Assembly (NCBI RefSeq): GCF_001456025.1
Contig: NZ_LMTZ01000158.1
Coordinates: 17,538 to 57,509, forward strand
Length of the DNA: 39,972 bases
Origin: Mastigocoleus testarum BC008
GTDB taxonomy: Bacteria > Cyanobacteriota > Cyanobacteriia > Cyanobacteriales > Nostocaceae
Reading direction: 5' to 3'
Shown here: positions 16,612-25,739 of the stretch, piece after piece
How the letters are laid out: every line of letters begins with the position of its first letter
How positions within the stretch are numbered: position 1 is the stretch's first letter
Position numbers and translations under genes: made by a program
The notes under the pieces: model-generated
What the model saw: only the letters and a program-made list of their open reading frames with translations
Told to the model about the DNA's origin: nothing
Database searches by the model: none

Positions 16612-17233
16612 TTGAACTTCTCCTAAGCTGCATAACTAAATCAAATTTAAGCAACTCTAAAATTAGTATAACAATCTACTTCAGTTGAATGCTTTTTCCT
16701 TGAGAGGAACTTCAGATTAAAGTGCGGTAATGAGTTATTTGATCCATTGCATTTGTGCTTAAGATCAAGTACTAAAAAATAATTTAATCCGATCTTAAGT
16801 AAGTAGGCGAGAAAAAAGTAAACTATGTAAATAAATATAAAATATCTGTATTTTTCTAGTAGTAGCGCTTTAGCGCTAAAGCGCTATTACAAACAAGTTA
16901 TGATTTTTCTTACTAACGTACTTAATAAGATTATATGCTTGAATTTTAGCTTGCCTTGAATATTAGTTCTCAACACCAGGGCGAACGCATCTTGTCAATA
17001 AAAATGCCATTTTCTCAATAAAACCGTATTTTTCCGCATTAAATCCTATTAATTGAGAATCTATGGTCTGAAATTTTTTACCTTCCATACACGGTTAAAA
17101 CAATGAGACTAACGAAAAATCTTATTTTTACGTCAATTGCATAAATCAAAGTTTTTGTCCATTTATTTTTGTTAATTTTAGATACGTTTGCCCTGTTCTC
17201 AACACCCCAAATCTCTTGTTAGTCTACTGTCAG
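16612..17233. other. Divergent intergenic region
   Basis: AT-rich spacer between the ACP-like gene (minus strand) and the oxoprolinase gene (plus strand), so it should hold both promoters. It contains a 22-bp perfect palindrome at 16864-16885 and two occurrences of GTTCTCAACACC (near 16965 and 17195). I see no further gene. Confidence 0.5.
16864..16885. repeat. 22-bp perfect palindrome
   Basis: The left half, AGCGCTTTAGC, is followed by its exact reverse complement. GTA on the left and TTAC on the right extend it imperfectly. It may be a dispersed palindromic repeat, a regulator site or, if transcribed, a hairpin. Confidence 0.75.
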
Positions 17234-19360
17234 ATGATGACTAATCAAACAATGTTAAAAGTATTTGCTGATAGGGGTGGAACATTCACAGATATTGTTG
17301 CTGCTACTAATGACCAAGGGATTATCGATCGACTTGTAACCCATCCCCAACGTTTTTTAATTGTTCCTCTTCCTAACCAACAATGGGTAATCGTTTATAA
17401 ATTACTTTCAGAAAATCCCGAACAATATCAAGATGCTGCGATTCAAGGTATTCACGATATTCTCGGACTTTCAAGGAACGAAGCCATTCCCACCGCAGCA
17501 ATTGAAGTAGTAAAAATGGGAACTACAGTCGCAACCAATGCACTCTTAGAAAGAAAAGGAGACCGGGTTGCGCTTTTAATTACCAAAGGTTTCAAAGATG
17601 CTTTGCGAATTGGTTACCAAAATCGTCCTGATATCTTTGCTCGTCAAATAATTTTACCTACAATGCTTTACGAGGAGGTAATCGAGGTCGAACAAAGGTA
17701 TGATGCTCGAGGTAATGAATTAATTCCACTCAATGTTGAACGAGTAAGGAAAAACTTACAAGCGGTTTACGATGGGGGAATTCGTAGTTGTGCTATAGTT
17801 TTCATGCATAGCGATCGCTATCCTTCCCACGAACAACAGGTAGCCCAAATCGCCCAAGAAATCGGATTTACGCAGATATCTGTGTCCCATCAAGTCAGTC
17901 CTCTGATGAAATTGGTTAGCAGGGGAGATACAACAGTTGTCGATGCATACTTAACTCCAATACTGCGTCGCTATGTTAACCAAGTCGCTAGTAAATTACC
18001 CGGAGTCAAACTCATGTTTATGAAGTCTGACGGGGGTTTAGTTGCAGCGGAACAATTCCAAGGAAAAGATAGTATTTTAAGCGGTCCAGCTGGGGGGATT
18101 GTCGGCGCAGTACAAACTAGTAAAAGGGCGGGTTTTGAGAAGATAATCACTTTTGATATGGGTGGAACCAGTACAGATGTCGCCCACTTCAAAGGAGAAT
18201 ACGAACGTCAACTAGAATCGGAAATCGCCGGAGCGCGGATGCGAGTTCCCGTCTTAGCAATTAATACCATTGCAGCAGGTGGCGGTTCAATTTTATTTTT
18301 CGATGGTTCTAGTTATCGCGTGGGACCAGAATCTGCAGGTTCAAATCCCGGACCTGCTTCTTACCGACGTGGGGGACCATTAACAGTAACCGATGCTAAT
18401 GTGATGTTAGGAAAAATTCATCCCCAATATTTTCCAGCTGTTTTTGGAGTTGATGGTAATTTACCTTTAGATAAAGATATCGTCACTGAGAAATTTGCTC
18501 AACTAGCTCAAGATATTGCAGCAACAACCGGAAACACTTCTACACCCGAACAAGTAGCAGCTGGATTTATTGCGATCGCAGTCGAAAATATGGCAAATGC
18601 AATCAAAAAAATCAGTTTGCAACGGGGTTATGATGTCACTCAATACGTCCTTTGCTGTTTTGGTGGTGCTGGAGCGCAGGTAACTTGCTTAATAGCTGAT
18701 ACTTTAGGAATGACCAAGATATTTTTGCATCCTTATGCTGGGGTTCTCTCTGCTTATGGAATGGGTCTAGCAGATATCAGGGCGATGAGAGAAGCAGGAG
18801 TAGAAAAGGTTTTAGATAAAGAATTAGCTCCTGAGCTACAGCAGTTAATGAAAATTTTGGAGAAACGAGGGAAGGAGGAATTGAGTAACGGGGAAGTTAG
18901 CGCAGAGATATACGAACGGGAAATAATTAGAAAGCTTAATCTGAAGTATGAGGGGACAAGTTCAACTTTAAGCGTTGATTTTGTTGAAAATGTGGAAACG
19001 ATGCGTCTTGATTTTGAGAAAGAGCATAAATTAAGGTACGGTTTCGTGCAATCGGAAAAAGCATTAATAGTAGAATCAGGCTCAGTCGAAGTGATTCAGA
19101 AAATGGATACTCCCGCAGAACCTTTAATTAGTCGTACCCGTGGAGTAGATGAAATTCCTACACCAGTTGAAATAGTAAAGATGTTTAGTGTGGATCGATG
19201 GTACGATACTCCGGTTTATCGACGGGAAGACTTGCAACCGGGGGATGCTATTAAAGGTTCTGCAATTATTGTAGAAAAAATTAGCACCATTGTAGTTGAG
19301 CCGGAATGGGAAGCAAAGTTAACCGAACGCAATCATTTGATATTAGAGCGTATTGCTTAA
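17234..19360 (+). CDS. hyuA: 5-oxoprolinase / hydantoinase A-like subunit
   Basis: Large ATP-dependent amidohydrolase subunit, 708 residues from the ATG at 17234; the longer TTG start at 17216 is less likely. The ATP-binding N-terminal signature ADRGGTFTDIVA is present. MGTTVATNALLERKGDRVALLITKGF, FDMGGTSTDVA, INTIAAGGGSI, GPESAGSNPGPA and CCFGGAGAQVTCLIA are all typical HyuA/oxoprolinase segments. The family hydrolyses 5-oxoproline (to glutamate) or hydantoins with ATP, together with a HyuB partner. That partner is encoded downstream at 20647, but the two genes are separated by about 1.3 kb holding an unrelated phosphatase gene. The actual substrate (5-oxoproline versus a hydantoin) cannot be told from sequence. 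Confidence 0.92.
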   Translation: MMTNQTMLKVFADRGGTFTDIVAATNDQGIIDRLVTHPQRFLIVPLPNQQWVIVYKLLSENPEQYQDAAIQGIHDILGLSRNEAIPTAAIEVVKMGTTVATNALLERKGDRVALLITKGFKDALRIGYQNRPDIFARQIILPTMLYEEVIEVEQRYDARGNELIPLNVERVRKNLQAVYDGGIRSCAIVFMHSDRYPSHEQQVAQIAQEIGFTQISVSHQVSPLMKLVSRGDTTVVDAYLTPILRRYVNQVASKLPGVKLMFMKSDGGLVAAEQFQGKDSILSGPAGGIVGAVQTSKRAGFEKIITFDMGGTSTDVAHFKGEYERQLESEIAGARMRVPVLAINTIAAGGGSILFFDGSSYRVGPESAGSNPGPASYRRGGPLTVTDANVMLGKIHPQYFPAVFGVDGNLPLDKDIVTEKFAQLAQDIAATTGNTSTPEQVAAGFIAIAVENMANAIKKISLQRGYDVTQYVLCCFGGAGAQVTCLIADTLGMTKIFLHPYAGVLSAYGMGLADIRAMREAGVEKVLDKELAPELQQLMKILEKRGKEELSNGEVSAEIYEREIIRKLNLKYEGTSSTLSVDFVENVETMRLDFEKEHKLRYGFVQSEKALIVESGSVEVIQKMDTPAEPLISRTRGVDEIPTPVEIVKMFSVDRWYDTPVYRREDLQPGDAIKGSAIIVEKISTIVVEPEWEAKLTERNHLILERIA

Positions 19361-19586
19361 TACCATTTGTTTATGAATGTCCCGCTTCACCCCGAAACTC
19401 AGCTTCTGTTAATACACACATTGAGTTAGAAAAGTCCTATCCTACTGATACAACCACGGGTAAAATGTCACTAGCCATTCCCTAAAAAGTTCAACCTCAG
19501 TCTGTACCAAAGGTACACACTCGAGAACGCGATTGATGATATTTTATTTTTGCACAATCTCCTTTATCCTAATCGCCATACAAGCT

Positions 19587-20225
19587 ATGACACTCAATTT
19601 ATATCTACTCAGACATGGAGAAACGACTTTTAGTCAGAGTGGTAATTTCTGCGGTGAAACTGATGCGGAGTTGACCTCTGAAGGAATGCAGATGGCATCT
19701 AGTTTTGCCAATGTCTACCAAAAATTGAAGTGGGAAGCAGTCTATGTTAGCCCGATGAAGCGCACAATTGCAACTGCCAAGCCATTTTGTGATGCTATTG
19801 GTATGGATATGCAGTTACGTGACGGACTTAGAGAAGGTAGTTACGGCGAATGGGAAACCCACAGTAAATCCTTTGCCCAAGAGAATTACCCACAAAGCTA
19901 TGTAAAATGGTTGACAGAACCGGCTTGGAATGCACCGCTAGGTGGAGAAACTGCGGTAGATATTGCTAACCGCTCTATGCCTGTAATTGCTGAAATTCAA
20001 GAAAAACATCCCCAAGGTAACGTTTTAGTAGTTTCCCATAAAGCCACGATTCGGATTATGCTTTGCAGTTTACTAGGAATCGATTTGGGACGCTATCGCT
20101 ACCGGGTAAATATTTTGGTCGCGTCAGTAAGTATGGTTAAGTTTGACGTCAATGGTCCCTTGTTAGAAACATTAGGCGATCGCCATCATATACCCGATGG
20201 TCTTCGCTCTCGTCGGGGAACATAA
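19587..20225 (+). CDS. Histidine phosphatase family protein (phosphoglycerate mutase-like)
   Basis: From the ATG at 19587 (MTLNLYLLRHGET) the protein has 212 residues. Upstream starts at 19533/19536 add a hydrophobic stretch and are less likely. The catalytic RHGE is at residues 9-12, the second histidine is in VVSHKATIRIML, and the conserved YVSPMKRTIATA and LREGSYGEWE segments are present. These are the marks of the branch-1 histidine phosphatases (phosphoglycerate mutase-like, CobC/GpmB type). It dephosphorylates a small phosphorylated metabolite that I cannot name. It lies between the two oxoprolinase genes on the same strand. Confidence 0.9.
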   Translation: MTLNLYLLRHGETTFSQSGNFCGETDAELTSEGMQMASSFANVYQKLKWEAVYVSPMKRTIATAKPFCDAIGMDMQLRDGLREGSYGEWETHSKSFAQENYPQSYVKWLTEPAWNAPLGGETAVDIANRSMPVIAEIQEKHPQGNVLVVSHKATIRIMLCSLLGIDLGRYRYRVNILVASVSMVKFDVNGPLLETLGDRHHIPDGLRSRRGT

Positions 20226-20424
20226 GGGACTTCAAATAATAAATTATCCCGTGGAATTTTCATCATATGAGGGCGACAGCCCTTCTTCAAGTTCTACGGT
20301 TTCTTTGACAACAGCGTTACGGCTTGCGATCCATGTGGGGATAGATAACGGTGCGTTACGGCTTGCGCCTAACAGCACCCTACAATAAATCGGATAATTG
20401 ATTATCTGGAGGGATGATGAGAAT
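20226..20424. repeat. Repeat-containing spacer
   Basis: Contains GCGTTACGGCTTGCG twice (near 20314 and 20353). The second is within an element running GGTGCGTTACGG...CAGCACCCTAC (20350-20382), also seen at 38840-38871 and, degenerately, at 6512-6545. A 63-codon frame over this stretch is a repeat artefact. Confidence 0.65.
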
Positions 20425-20541
20425 ATGCAACTTGAATTAGATCATATTTTTGTTTGCGTTGAACCATTAGCACCAGAAGCTGCAGTTCTCAAAAATTTTG
20501 GATTCACAGAAGGTCAACGTAGAACTACCAATTTCAATTAA
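20425..20541 (+). pseudogene. Truncated VOC/glyoxalase-family gene
   Basis: A 38-codon frame beginning MQLELDHIFVCVEPLAPEA and continuing LKNFGFTEGQRRT before a stop. This matches the first beta-alpha unit of cyanobacterial vicinal-oxygen-chelate proteins, whose full length is normally well over 100 residues. The remainder is missing, and a 28-bp palindrome lies 21 bp beyond the stop. It is preceded by GGAGGG as a ribosome-binding candidate. I read it as a 5' gene remnant. Confidence 0.65.
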
Positions 20542-20561
20542 ATGGTAAATCCACAAAATTT

Positions 20562-20589
20562 GTAGAGACGTAGCATGCTACGTCTCTGG
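20562..20589. repeat. 28-bp palindromic element (intergenic)
   Basis: GTAGAGACGTAGCA followed by its reverse complement, with a change only at the final base. It lies 57 bp before the hyuB ATG. The core TAGCATGCTA is shared with the element at 22225, so the two bracket hyuB. Confidence 0.88.
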
Positions 20590-20646
20590 AGTACTATTTT
20601 GGCAACAATAGCTATTGACTAAACTATTTTAATTTATAAACAAAAA

Positions 20647-22191
20647 ATGAAAATAACATCAAAACCCGACCCCGTTCGCCTAGAAATATTCAAAAACCTC
20701 TATCAATTCATCGCCGAACAAATGGGAATCGTGCTGCAAAACACAGCAGCATCAGTAAACATAAAAGAACGCCTAGATTTCTCCTGCGCAATCTTCGACA
20801 CTTCCGGTTTACTAGTAGCAAACGCCCCCCATATACCCGTACACTTAGGGTCAATGAGCGAAAGCGTCCGTAGTTTAATTCAAGACAAAGGCGACAGCAT
20901 CAAACCAGGAAACGTATATTTATCCAACAATCCCTACAACGGAGGAACACATCTTCCTGACGTCACAGTAACTACCCCAGTATTTTCTTCCCCCATCTCC
21001 CATCCCCCCATCTTCTACCTCGCTTCTCGCGGACACCAAGCAGACATTGGCGGAATCACTCCCGGTTCTATGCCTCCCCACAGTACCACAGTAGAAGAAG
21101 AAGGAATTTTATTTGATAATTTTCTCCTAGTTGAAGAAGGGAATTTCCAAGAAACTTTAGTTAGGGAAAAACTCTTAAATCATCAATATCCCGCTCGTAA
21201 CCCCAACCAAAATATCGCCGACTTCAAAGCCCAAATCGCCGCCAATGAAAGGGGAGTTCAAGAACTCCATAAAATGGTCGCACAATACGGACTTGAAACA
21301 GTCCAAGCTTACATGCAATTTGTGCAAGATAATGCCGAATTAGCAGTAAGAAAAGCAATTGATGTTTTAAAAGATGGCTTATTTTGCTATGAAATGGACA
21401 ACGGAGCCAAAATTCAAGTTAAAGTCATAATCAATAAAGAAAATCGTAGCGCCAAAATTGATTTCACAGATACATCAAATCAACTAAATAGTAACTTTAA
21501 TACCCCCAAAGCAGTAACCCAAGCAGCAGTATTATACGTCTTTCGCACCCTAGTAAATGATAATATTCCCCTCAATGCTGGATGTTTGAAACCTTTAGAA
21601 ATTATCATTCCCCAAGGTTGCATGCTTAATCCAGCCTACCCAGCAGCAGTAGTTGCAGGTAACGTCGAAACCTCACAAGCAATTGTCGATGCTTTATACG
21701 GCGCTTTGGGAATTATGGCTGCATCCCAAGGAACCATGAATAACTTTACCTTTGGGAATGAAAAATATCAGTACTATGAAACAATCTGTGGTGGTTCCGG
21801 TGCAGGTGCAGACTTTGACGGTACAGACGCAGTCCAAACCCACATGACGAATTCACGCTTAACCGACCCAGAAGTTTTAGAAACTAGATATCCCGTACTC
21901 CTAGAAAACTTTAGTTTGCGTCCAAATAGCGGTGGGAAAGGAAAGCATTCCGGTGGTAATGGCGTTATTCGCCGTATTAAGTTCCTCGAACCCATGACAG
22001 CAAACATTCTTTCCGGACATAGAAACACCCCTCCCTTTGGCTTAAACGGTGGAGAACCGGGACTCATAGGACACAACAGCATCCAGCGTCAAAATGGAAA
22101 ACAAGAAGACTTAGACCCCACAGCTACAGTCGAAATGGAAGCAGGAGATATTTTTATTATTGAAACTCCAGGGGGAGGAGGGTTTGGGTAG
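20647..22191 (+). CDS. hyuB: 5-oxoprolinase / hydantoinase B-like subunit
   Basis: A 514-residue HyuB/oxoprolinase-B protein of normal family length. The opening DPVRLEIFKNLYQFIAEQMG, the ERLDFSCAIFD segment, HIPVHLGSM, LSNNPYNGGTHLPDVT, SRGHQADIGGITPGSMP, and the final IIETPGGGGFG are all characteristic. With the HyuA subunit at 17234 it would form the ATP-dependent 5-oxoprolinase or hydantoinase. The gene is bracketed by the 28-bp palindromes at 20562 and 22225. Codon choice has more CCC/ACC-type codons than the neighbouring genes, but the protein is otherwise ordinary. Confidence 0.92.
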   Translation: MKITSKPDPVRLEIFKNLYQFIAEQMGIVLQNTAASVNIKERLDFSCAIFDTSGLLVANAPHIPVHLGSMSESVRSLIQDKGDSIKPGNVYLSNNPYNGGTHLPDVTVTTPVFSSPISHPPIFYLASRGHQADIGGITPGSMPPHSTTVEEEGILFDNFLLVEEGNFQETLVREKLLNHQYPARNPNQNIADFKAQIAANERGVQELHKMVAQYGLETVQAYMQFVQDNAELAVRKAIDVLKDGLFCYEMDNGAKIQVKVIINKENRSAKIDFTDTSNQLNSNFNTPKAVTQAAVLYVFRTLVNDNIPLNAGCLKPLEIIIPQGCMLNPAYPAAVVAGNVETSQAIVDALYGALGIMAASQGTMNNFTFGNEKYQYYETICGGSGAGADFDGTDAVQTHMTNSRLTDPEVLETRYPVLLENFSLRPNSGGKGKHSGGNGVIRRIKFLEPMTANILSGHRNTPPFGLNGGEPGLIGHNSIQRQNGKQEDLDPTATVEMEAGDIFIIETPGGGGFG

Positions 22192-22440
22192 AAGTCAAAA
22201 GTCAAAAGTCAAAATTCAAAAGTGGTAAAGACGTAGCATGCTACGTCTGTACAGGATTCAGGAGTAACAGTAAAAAGTTACAAATAACCCATCACCCATA
22301 CTCATTACCCATTACTCATTACTGTGCGCTGTCGCGCCCCGCAATACCTATAGCTGCGCTACCTACGGATCCGGTACGCTACCGCTAGGCGCTAACATTA
22401 CTCATTACCTAATCCCCAATCCCTAATCCCCAATGGCCAA
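22192..22440. repeat. Compound repeat region after hyuB
   Basis: In order: a GTCAAAA heptamer tract (22195-22222); a 28-bp palindrome (22225-22252, two imperfect bases); CATTACTC-type heptamers (22275-22320); a GC-rich dispersed repeat (22341-22396) that recurs at 23426-23483; and more ATTACTC/CCCTAAT heptamers. No gene is seen until 22639. Confidence 0.8.
22225..22252. repeat. 28-bp palindromic element (intergenic)
   Basis: GTAAAGACGTAGCA followed by a near-perfect reverse complement (mismatched pairs at two positions). It is 33 bp after the hyuB stop and belongs to the same family as the element at 20562. Confidence 0.85.
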
Positions 22441-22638
22441 TCTCTGCTATGTTAATTTTTAGAGCTTGAGATCGAAGGTGTGTTCTCTAATTTACCCATA
22501 ATTCTCTTTCGTTCTCACTTACCTTGTCTCTGATAATTCCCATTTCATAAGGGATAAAGTTTGATAGAGGCAGCTCTATATTGGGTAATTAGACGACCAT
22601 TAAATCGCTCTTATTATACTCCGAATTTAGCTAGCAAA

Positions 22639-23319
22639 ATGAACCAAGATCCCATTGAGCAAATTGAGATTAACCTGCGTGCAGAAACACTTAACCAACG
22701 CAAAGAAGCTTTGGATGAATTAGCAGAGTTTCCTGCAGAGATTGCTGTTCCAGTTTTACAAAGGTTAGTTTCAGAAAGAGATTTTGGCTTGCGCCGTCTG
22801 GCTGTAATGGGTTTTGGTAACTATACCACCGAAGCTTCGTTTCAAACACTCAAACAGATTATAGAACAAGAAAAAGACCCCAATGTTTTGGCGGAAGCTG
22901 CTAATTCTTTGTTTGAGTTTGGCGATCGCGCAATTCCAATCTTACAAAAATTATTTGAAGTTTCTAACAACTGGTTAGTTCGTCAAACGGTTATTTCTCT
23001 GCTTGTGGAAACCGATTGCTATGAGATATTATTATCAGTCGCAACACTTGCACTCCAGGATGAAACAGAAACAGTTAAACAAACAGGTATTTCTGCTTTA
23101 GGTCAACTGCTAAAATCGTCTGTAAAAGATCGAGCCTTAGATTTATTGGCGCAACTTGCAGGGGATGAAAACTGGCGATCGCGCTGGAAAGTGGCTTATG
23201 CACTGCAAAATTCCCAGGACTTGCAAGCTAGGGGTTTAATTGCCAAACTGCAACAAGATGAGAATTATCGGGTAGTAGCAGCAGCTTTGGAAGTTGCATC
23301 TGACTGGGGAGAAAAATAA
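22639..23319 (+). CDS. HEAT-repeat protein
   Basis: A 226-residue protein from the ATG at 22639 (MNQDPIEQIE); the TTG at 22561 would add 26 unlikely residues. It is made almost wholly of HEAT/PBS-lyase-like helical repeats of about 30 residues, for example RKEALDELAEFPAEIAVPVLQRL, FGLRRLAVMGFGNY, DPNVLAEAANSLFEFGD, WLVRQTVISLL and WRSRWKVAYAL. Such proteins are scaffolds or binding modules; cyanobacterial relatives include phycobilin lyases, but no catalytic assignment is justified here. The gene is flanked by two copies of a GC-rich repeat in the same orientation (22341-22396 and 23426-23483). Confidence 0.85.
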   Translation: MNQDPIEQIEINLRAETLNQRKEALDELAEFPAEIAVPVLQRLVSERDFGLRRLAVMGFGNYTTEASFQTLKQIIEQEKDPNVLAEAANSLFEFGDRAIPILQKLFEVSNNWLVRQTVISLLVETDCYEILLSVATLALQDETETVKQTGISALGQLLKSSVKDRALDLLAQLAGDENWRSRWKVAYALQNSQDLQARGLIAKLQQDENYRVVAAALEVASDWGEK

Positions 23320-23339
23320 TTTTGACAATTGGTAATGGG

Positions 23340-23561
23340 TAATAGCTAATGGGAAAATCAGTTATCAGTTAACAGTTAACAGTTAATGCGCAATACTTAC
23401 AGTACGCTTGCGCTAGGTCGCGCACGCAATACCTATAGCTGCGCTACCTTGCGGATCCGGTACGCTAACCGCTAGGCGCTAACAGTTTATGGCTAACGCC
23501 ACGTCCTTACGGGCTACAGTTAACAATTACCAATTATCAATTACCAATTACCAATAAAAAA
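23340..23561. repeat. Repeat region between the HEAT gene and the peroxidase gene
   Basis: AGTTAACAGTTA-type heptamers (about 23361-23385), the GC-rich dispersed repeat (23426-23483) with related flanking sequence on both sides (23401-23425 and 23484-23520), then ATTACCA heptamers (23525-23555). The two convergent genes meet here; no clear hairpin terminator is seen. Confidence 0.75.
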
Positions 23562-25739
23562 TTAACCTCCTAAAAAGTTTGGTAAAGGTTTACCACCACC
23601 ACGACCAACAGCAGGTATTTCCAGAAGGTCATCTTTCGCTTGTTTAGTTCCATCCTCTCCCTGAATATCCGGATCTGGAATCACATTTTGTTCGTCGTTT
23701 GGATGTCCATTAGGAACAAATAGCTGTGGATGGTCGAAAGGTGCTTTTTGCAATCTAACTCGCTCATCAGTCAAACCCTTCATAAAAGCAACCAGTGATT
23801 TCTTCTCATCTGCAGAAAGATTAAGCGGAGGAAGATTTCTTCCAAAGTCTCCACCCCGGTTATAGAATTCAATCACCTGTTCCAAGGTCAACTGACCACC
23901 ATTATGGAAATAAGGAGCAGTCAGTTCCACATTGCGAAGTCCAGAGGTTTTAAAAGCCCCATCTGCAGCGATATCTTGTTCATTTTTGGGAATAATTGGT
24001 GGTTTTTCACCCAAAAGTCGTTCAAATGTACCTTGTAAAGCAAGTCTTGCTTCTGAAAGAGGATTATCAAATTCGTCTTTACCTCCAACTCCAAGGTCTT
24101 CTGCAACAGGTCGAACACCAATATTAATAAAACCAGTATCTCCCACCACAGGATTAGGAGCAGGAGCGGGTGGACGTAGAATCCGTTGCTGACGAGCTAC
24201 ATTACTAACAGAAGCAGCAGTCAATTCTGAACCGACATGACAACTGATACATAACCCCTTATTTTGAAAAATATCCCATCCTCTTTGCTGCTCTGGAGTT
24301 AAAGCATTTTTATCCCCACTGAGAAATTGATCGAAGGGTGTTTGGTCAGAAACTAGAGTAGATTCATATTCTTGCACCGCTAACCCAAAAAACAAAGCAA
24401 AATTATATTCTGCAAGGGTAAACTCATTAGTTGAGAGCGGTCTATTTCTCGGATTGCGTCTAAATCTTCGCCTTCCAGTTTTTGGATCGACCCGGACAAC
24501 AATATTCGAGTCCCACCATTGTCGTTGAAAAGCTTGTTGAATCATTTCCTCGTAGGACTTGTTAATCCCGGACTGGGGAAATTTGCTGAAGCTGCCTAAT
24601 ACGCTGTCGTCACTAGCAACGACCTGTTTATTAAGAGGATTAACAGCAAGCATTTTCTTACCTAGTTTTCTCCCCACGCTTCTAAATTTTCGTCTGGGTC
24701 TTCGGGGAGGTCTTTGTCTTCTAGGTCTTCGAGAACGTCTCTGTTCGTCAACATCTGGTGCTGCTTCTACTCCCTCTGTTGCAGAACCACGATTAATAGT
24801 TCGACCTTGACTATCTCGTACTTCAATTCGATCCTCTGAATCAGATAATTCCACAGTAGATGGCGAAATAATAGGTTCCACTTCTGCACTCAGTTCAAAA
24901 GAACTTGCTGGTGGTCCCACAGCTTGGGAAGCTAAAGATGAATTGTTAATTCTGACTCGAACATCTCTAAGTCGTCTTCTGTTTTGAGCTTCCAAAACAA
25001 AAGCATTACTGTCTCTTAAACCAGAAGGATTTACTCCATTGAAAATATTTTGCGCTCGTCCGTCCCAAAAATTACGAAAATTGAAGACTGAATTGATGAC
25101 AGTTGGTGTATCGCGATCTGTTACCCTACGCACGTTAACACCACCAACATTGAAAACTTCGTCTCGAACAGGAGTAGTTTTATCCTTGTCACTACCGGGT
25201 TGAACATCAATGAATCTCGCTCGAGACACTCCTTGAGAACCAGCAACATCATTGACATCAGATATCACTTTAGAGGAAGCATCATTTGGATTCTCTAATT
25301 TATGAAACGGGAAATCTGATGGTTTTAACTGATAATTTGGTGCAGATGCAATATCAAATTTATTCCCCGGACCTGGATTAATTTGGTTTTTCGACCTATT
25401 ATCAGCCCCAGCATGGAAGTGACAACTAGCACAGGATTGAACCCCATCACTACCAAGTTGCATATCCCAAAATAGGGTTTTCCCTAGAGCAATTGCAGCT
25501 GTTTTATCTTTAATGAATCGATTAATATTATCTGGTTTGGGAATCCCTATCTCACCTAGGGGTTTGATAGAGGAAATTTGTGCTGAAACAGAATTTCCAG
25601 CTAATATCATTACCATTACTAAAGCGGTAATCGCAGTCGTCTTTTTTAAGCTGCGAGATGTTTTGAATATTCTCCGCTCGATCTGTTTATTAAGCCGTTG
25701 GACTACTGTCACGGCTAATTTTTGTATTTTTATGAACAT
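23562..25739 (-). CDS. Di-haem cytochrome c peroxidase / MauG-family protein with Arg-rich insertion
   Basis: 725 residues from the ATG at 25739; a TTG at 25811 would add 24. A long basic N-region precedes a signal-type hydrophobic stretch (ITALVMVMILAGNSVSA, cleavage likely after about residue 53), so the protein is probably periplasmic or lumenal. Two haem-binding CxxCH motifs are present, CASCH at 103-107 and CISCH at 497-501. DTPTVINSVFNFRNFWDGRA, APYFHNGG and LTLEQVIEFYNRGG are typical of the bacterial di-haem peroxidase/MauG family. Between ASQAVGPPASSFE and GRKLGKKMLAVNPL, about 70 additional residues are inserted, ending in an arginine/proline-rich tract (RRSRRPRRQRPPRR). The family reduces H2O2 or oxidises a protein partner; the substrate is unknown. 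Confidence 0.87.
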   Translation of the reverse strand: MFIKIQKLAVTVVQRLNKQIERRIFKTSRSLKKTTAITALVMVMILAGNSVSAQISSIKPLGEIGIPKPDNINRFIKDKTAAIALGKTLFWDMQLGSDGVQSCASCHFHAGADNRSKNQINPGPGNKFDIASAPNYQLKPSDFPFHKLENPNDASSKVISDVNDVAGSQGVSRARFIDVQPGSDKDKTTPVRDEVFNVGGVNVRRVTDRDTPTVINSVFNFRNFWDGRAQNIFNGVNPSGLRDSNAFVLEAQNRRRLRDVRVRINNSSLASQAVGPPASSFELSAEVEPIISPSTVELSDSEDRIEVRDSQGRTINRGSATEGVEAAPDVDEQRRSRRPRRQRPPRRPRRKFRSVGRKLGKKMLAVNPLNKQVVASDDSVLGSFSKFPQSGINKSYEEMIQQAFQRQWWDSNIVVRVDPKTGRRRFRRNPRNRPLSTNEFTLAEYNFALFFGLAVQEYESTLVSDQTPFDQFLSGDKNALTPEQQRGWDIFQNKGLCISCHVGSELTAASVSNVARQQRILRPPAPAPNPVVGDTGFINIGVRPVAEDLGVGGKDEFDNPLSEARLALQGTFERLLGEKPPIIPKNEQDIAADGAFKTSGLRNVELTAPYFHNGGQLTLEQVIEFYNRGGDFGRNLPPLNLSADEKKSLVAFMKGLTDERVRLQKAPFDHPQLFVPNGHPNDEQNVIPDPDIQGEDGTKQAKDDLLEIPAVGRGGGKPLPNFLGG

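Noticed and set aside
20197..20388. 63-codon plus-strand frame after the histidine phosphatase
   Set aside because: It overlaps the phosphatase end and consists mainly of dispersed repeat DNA.
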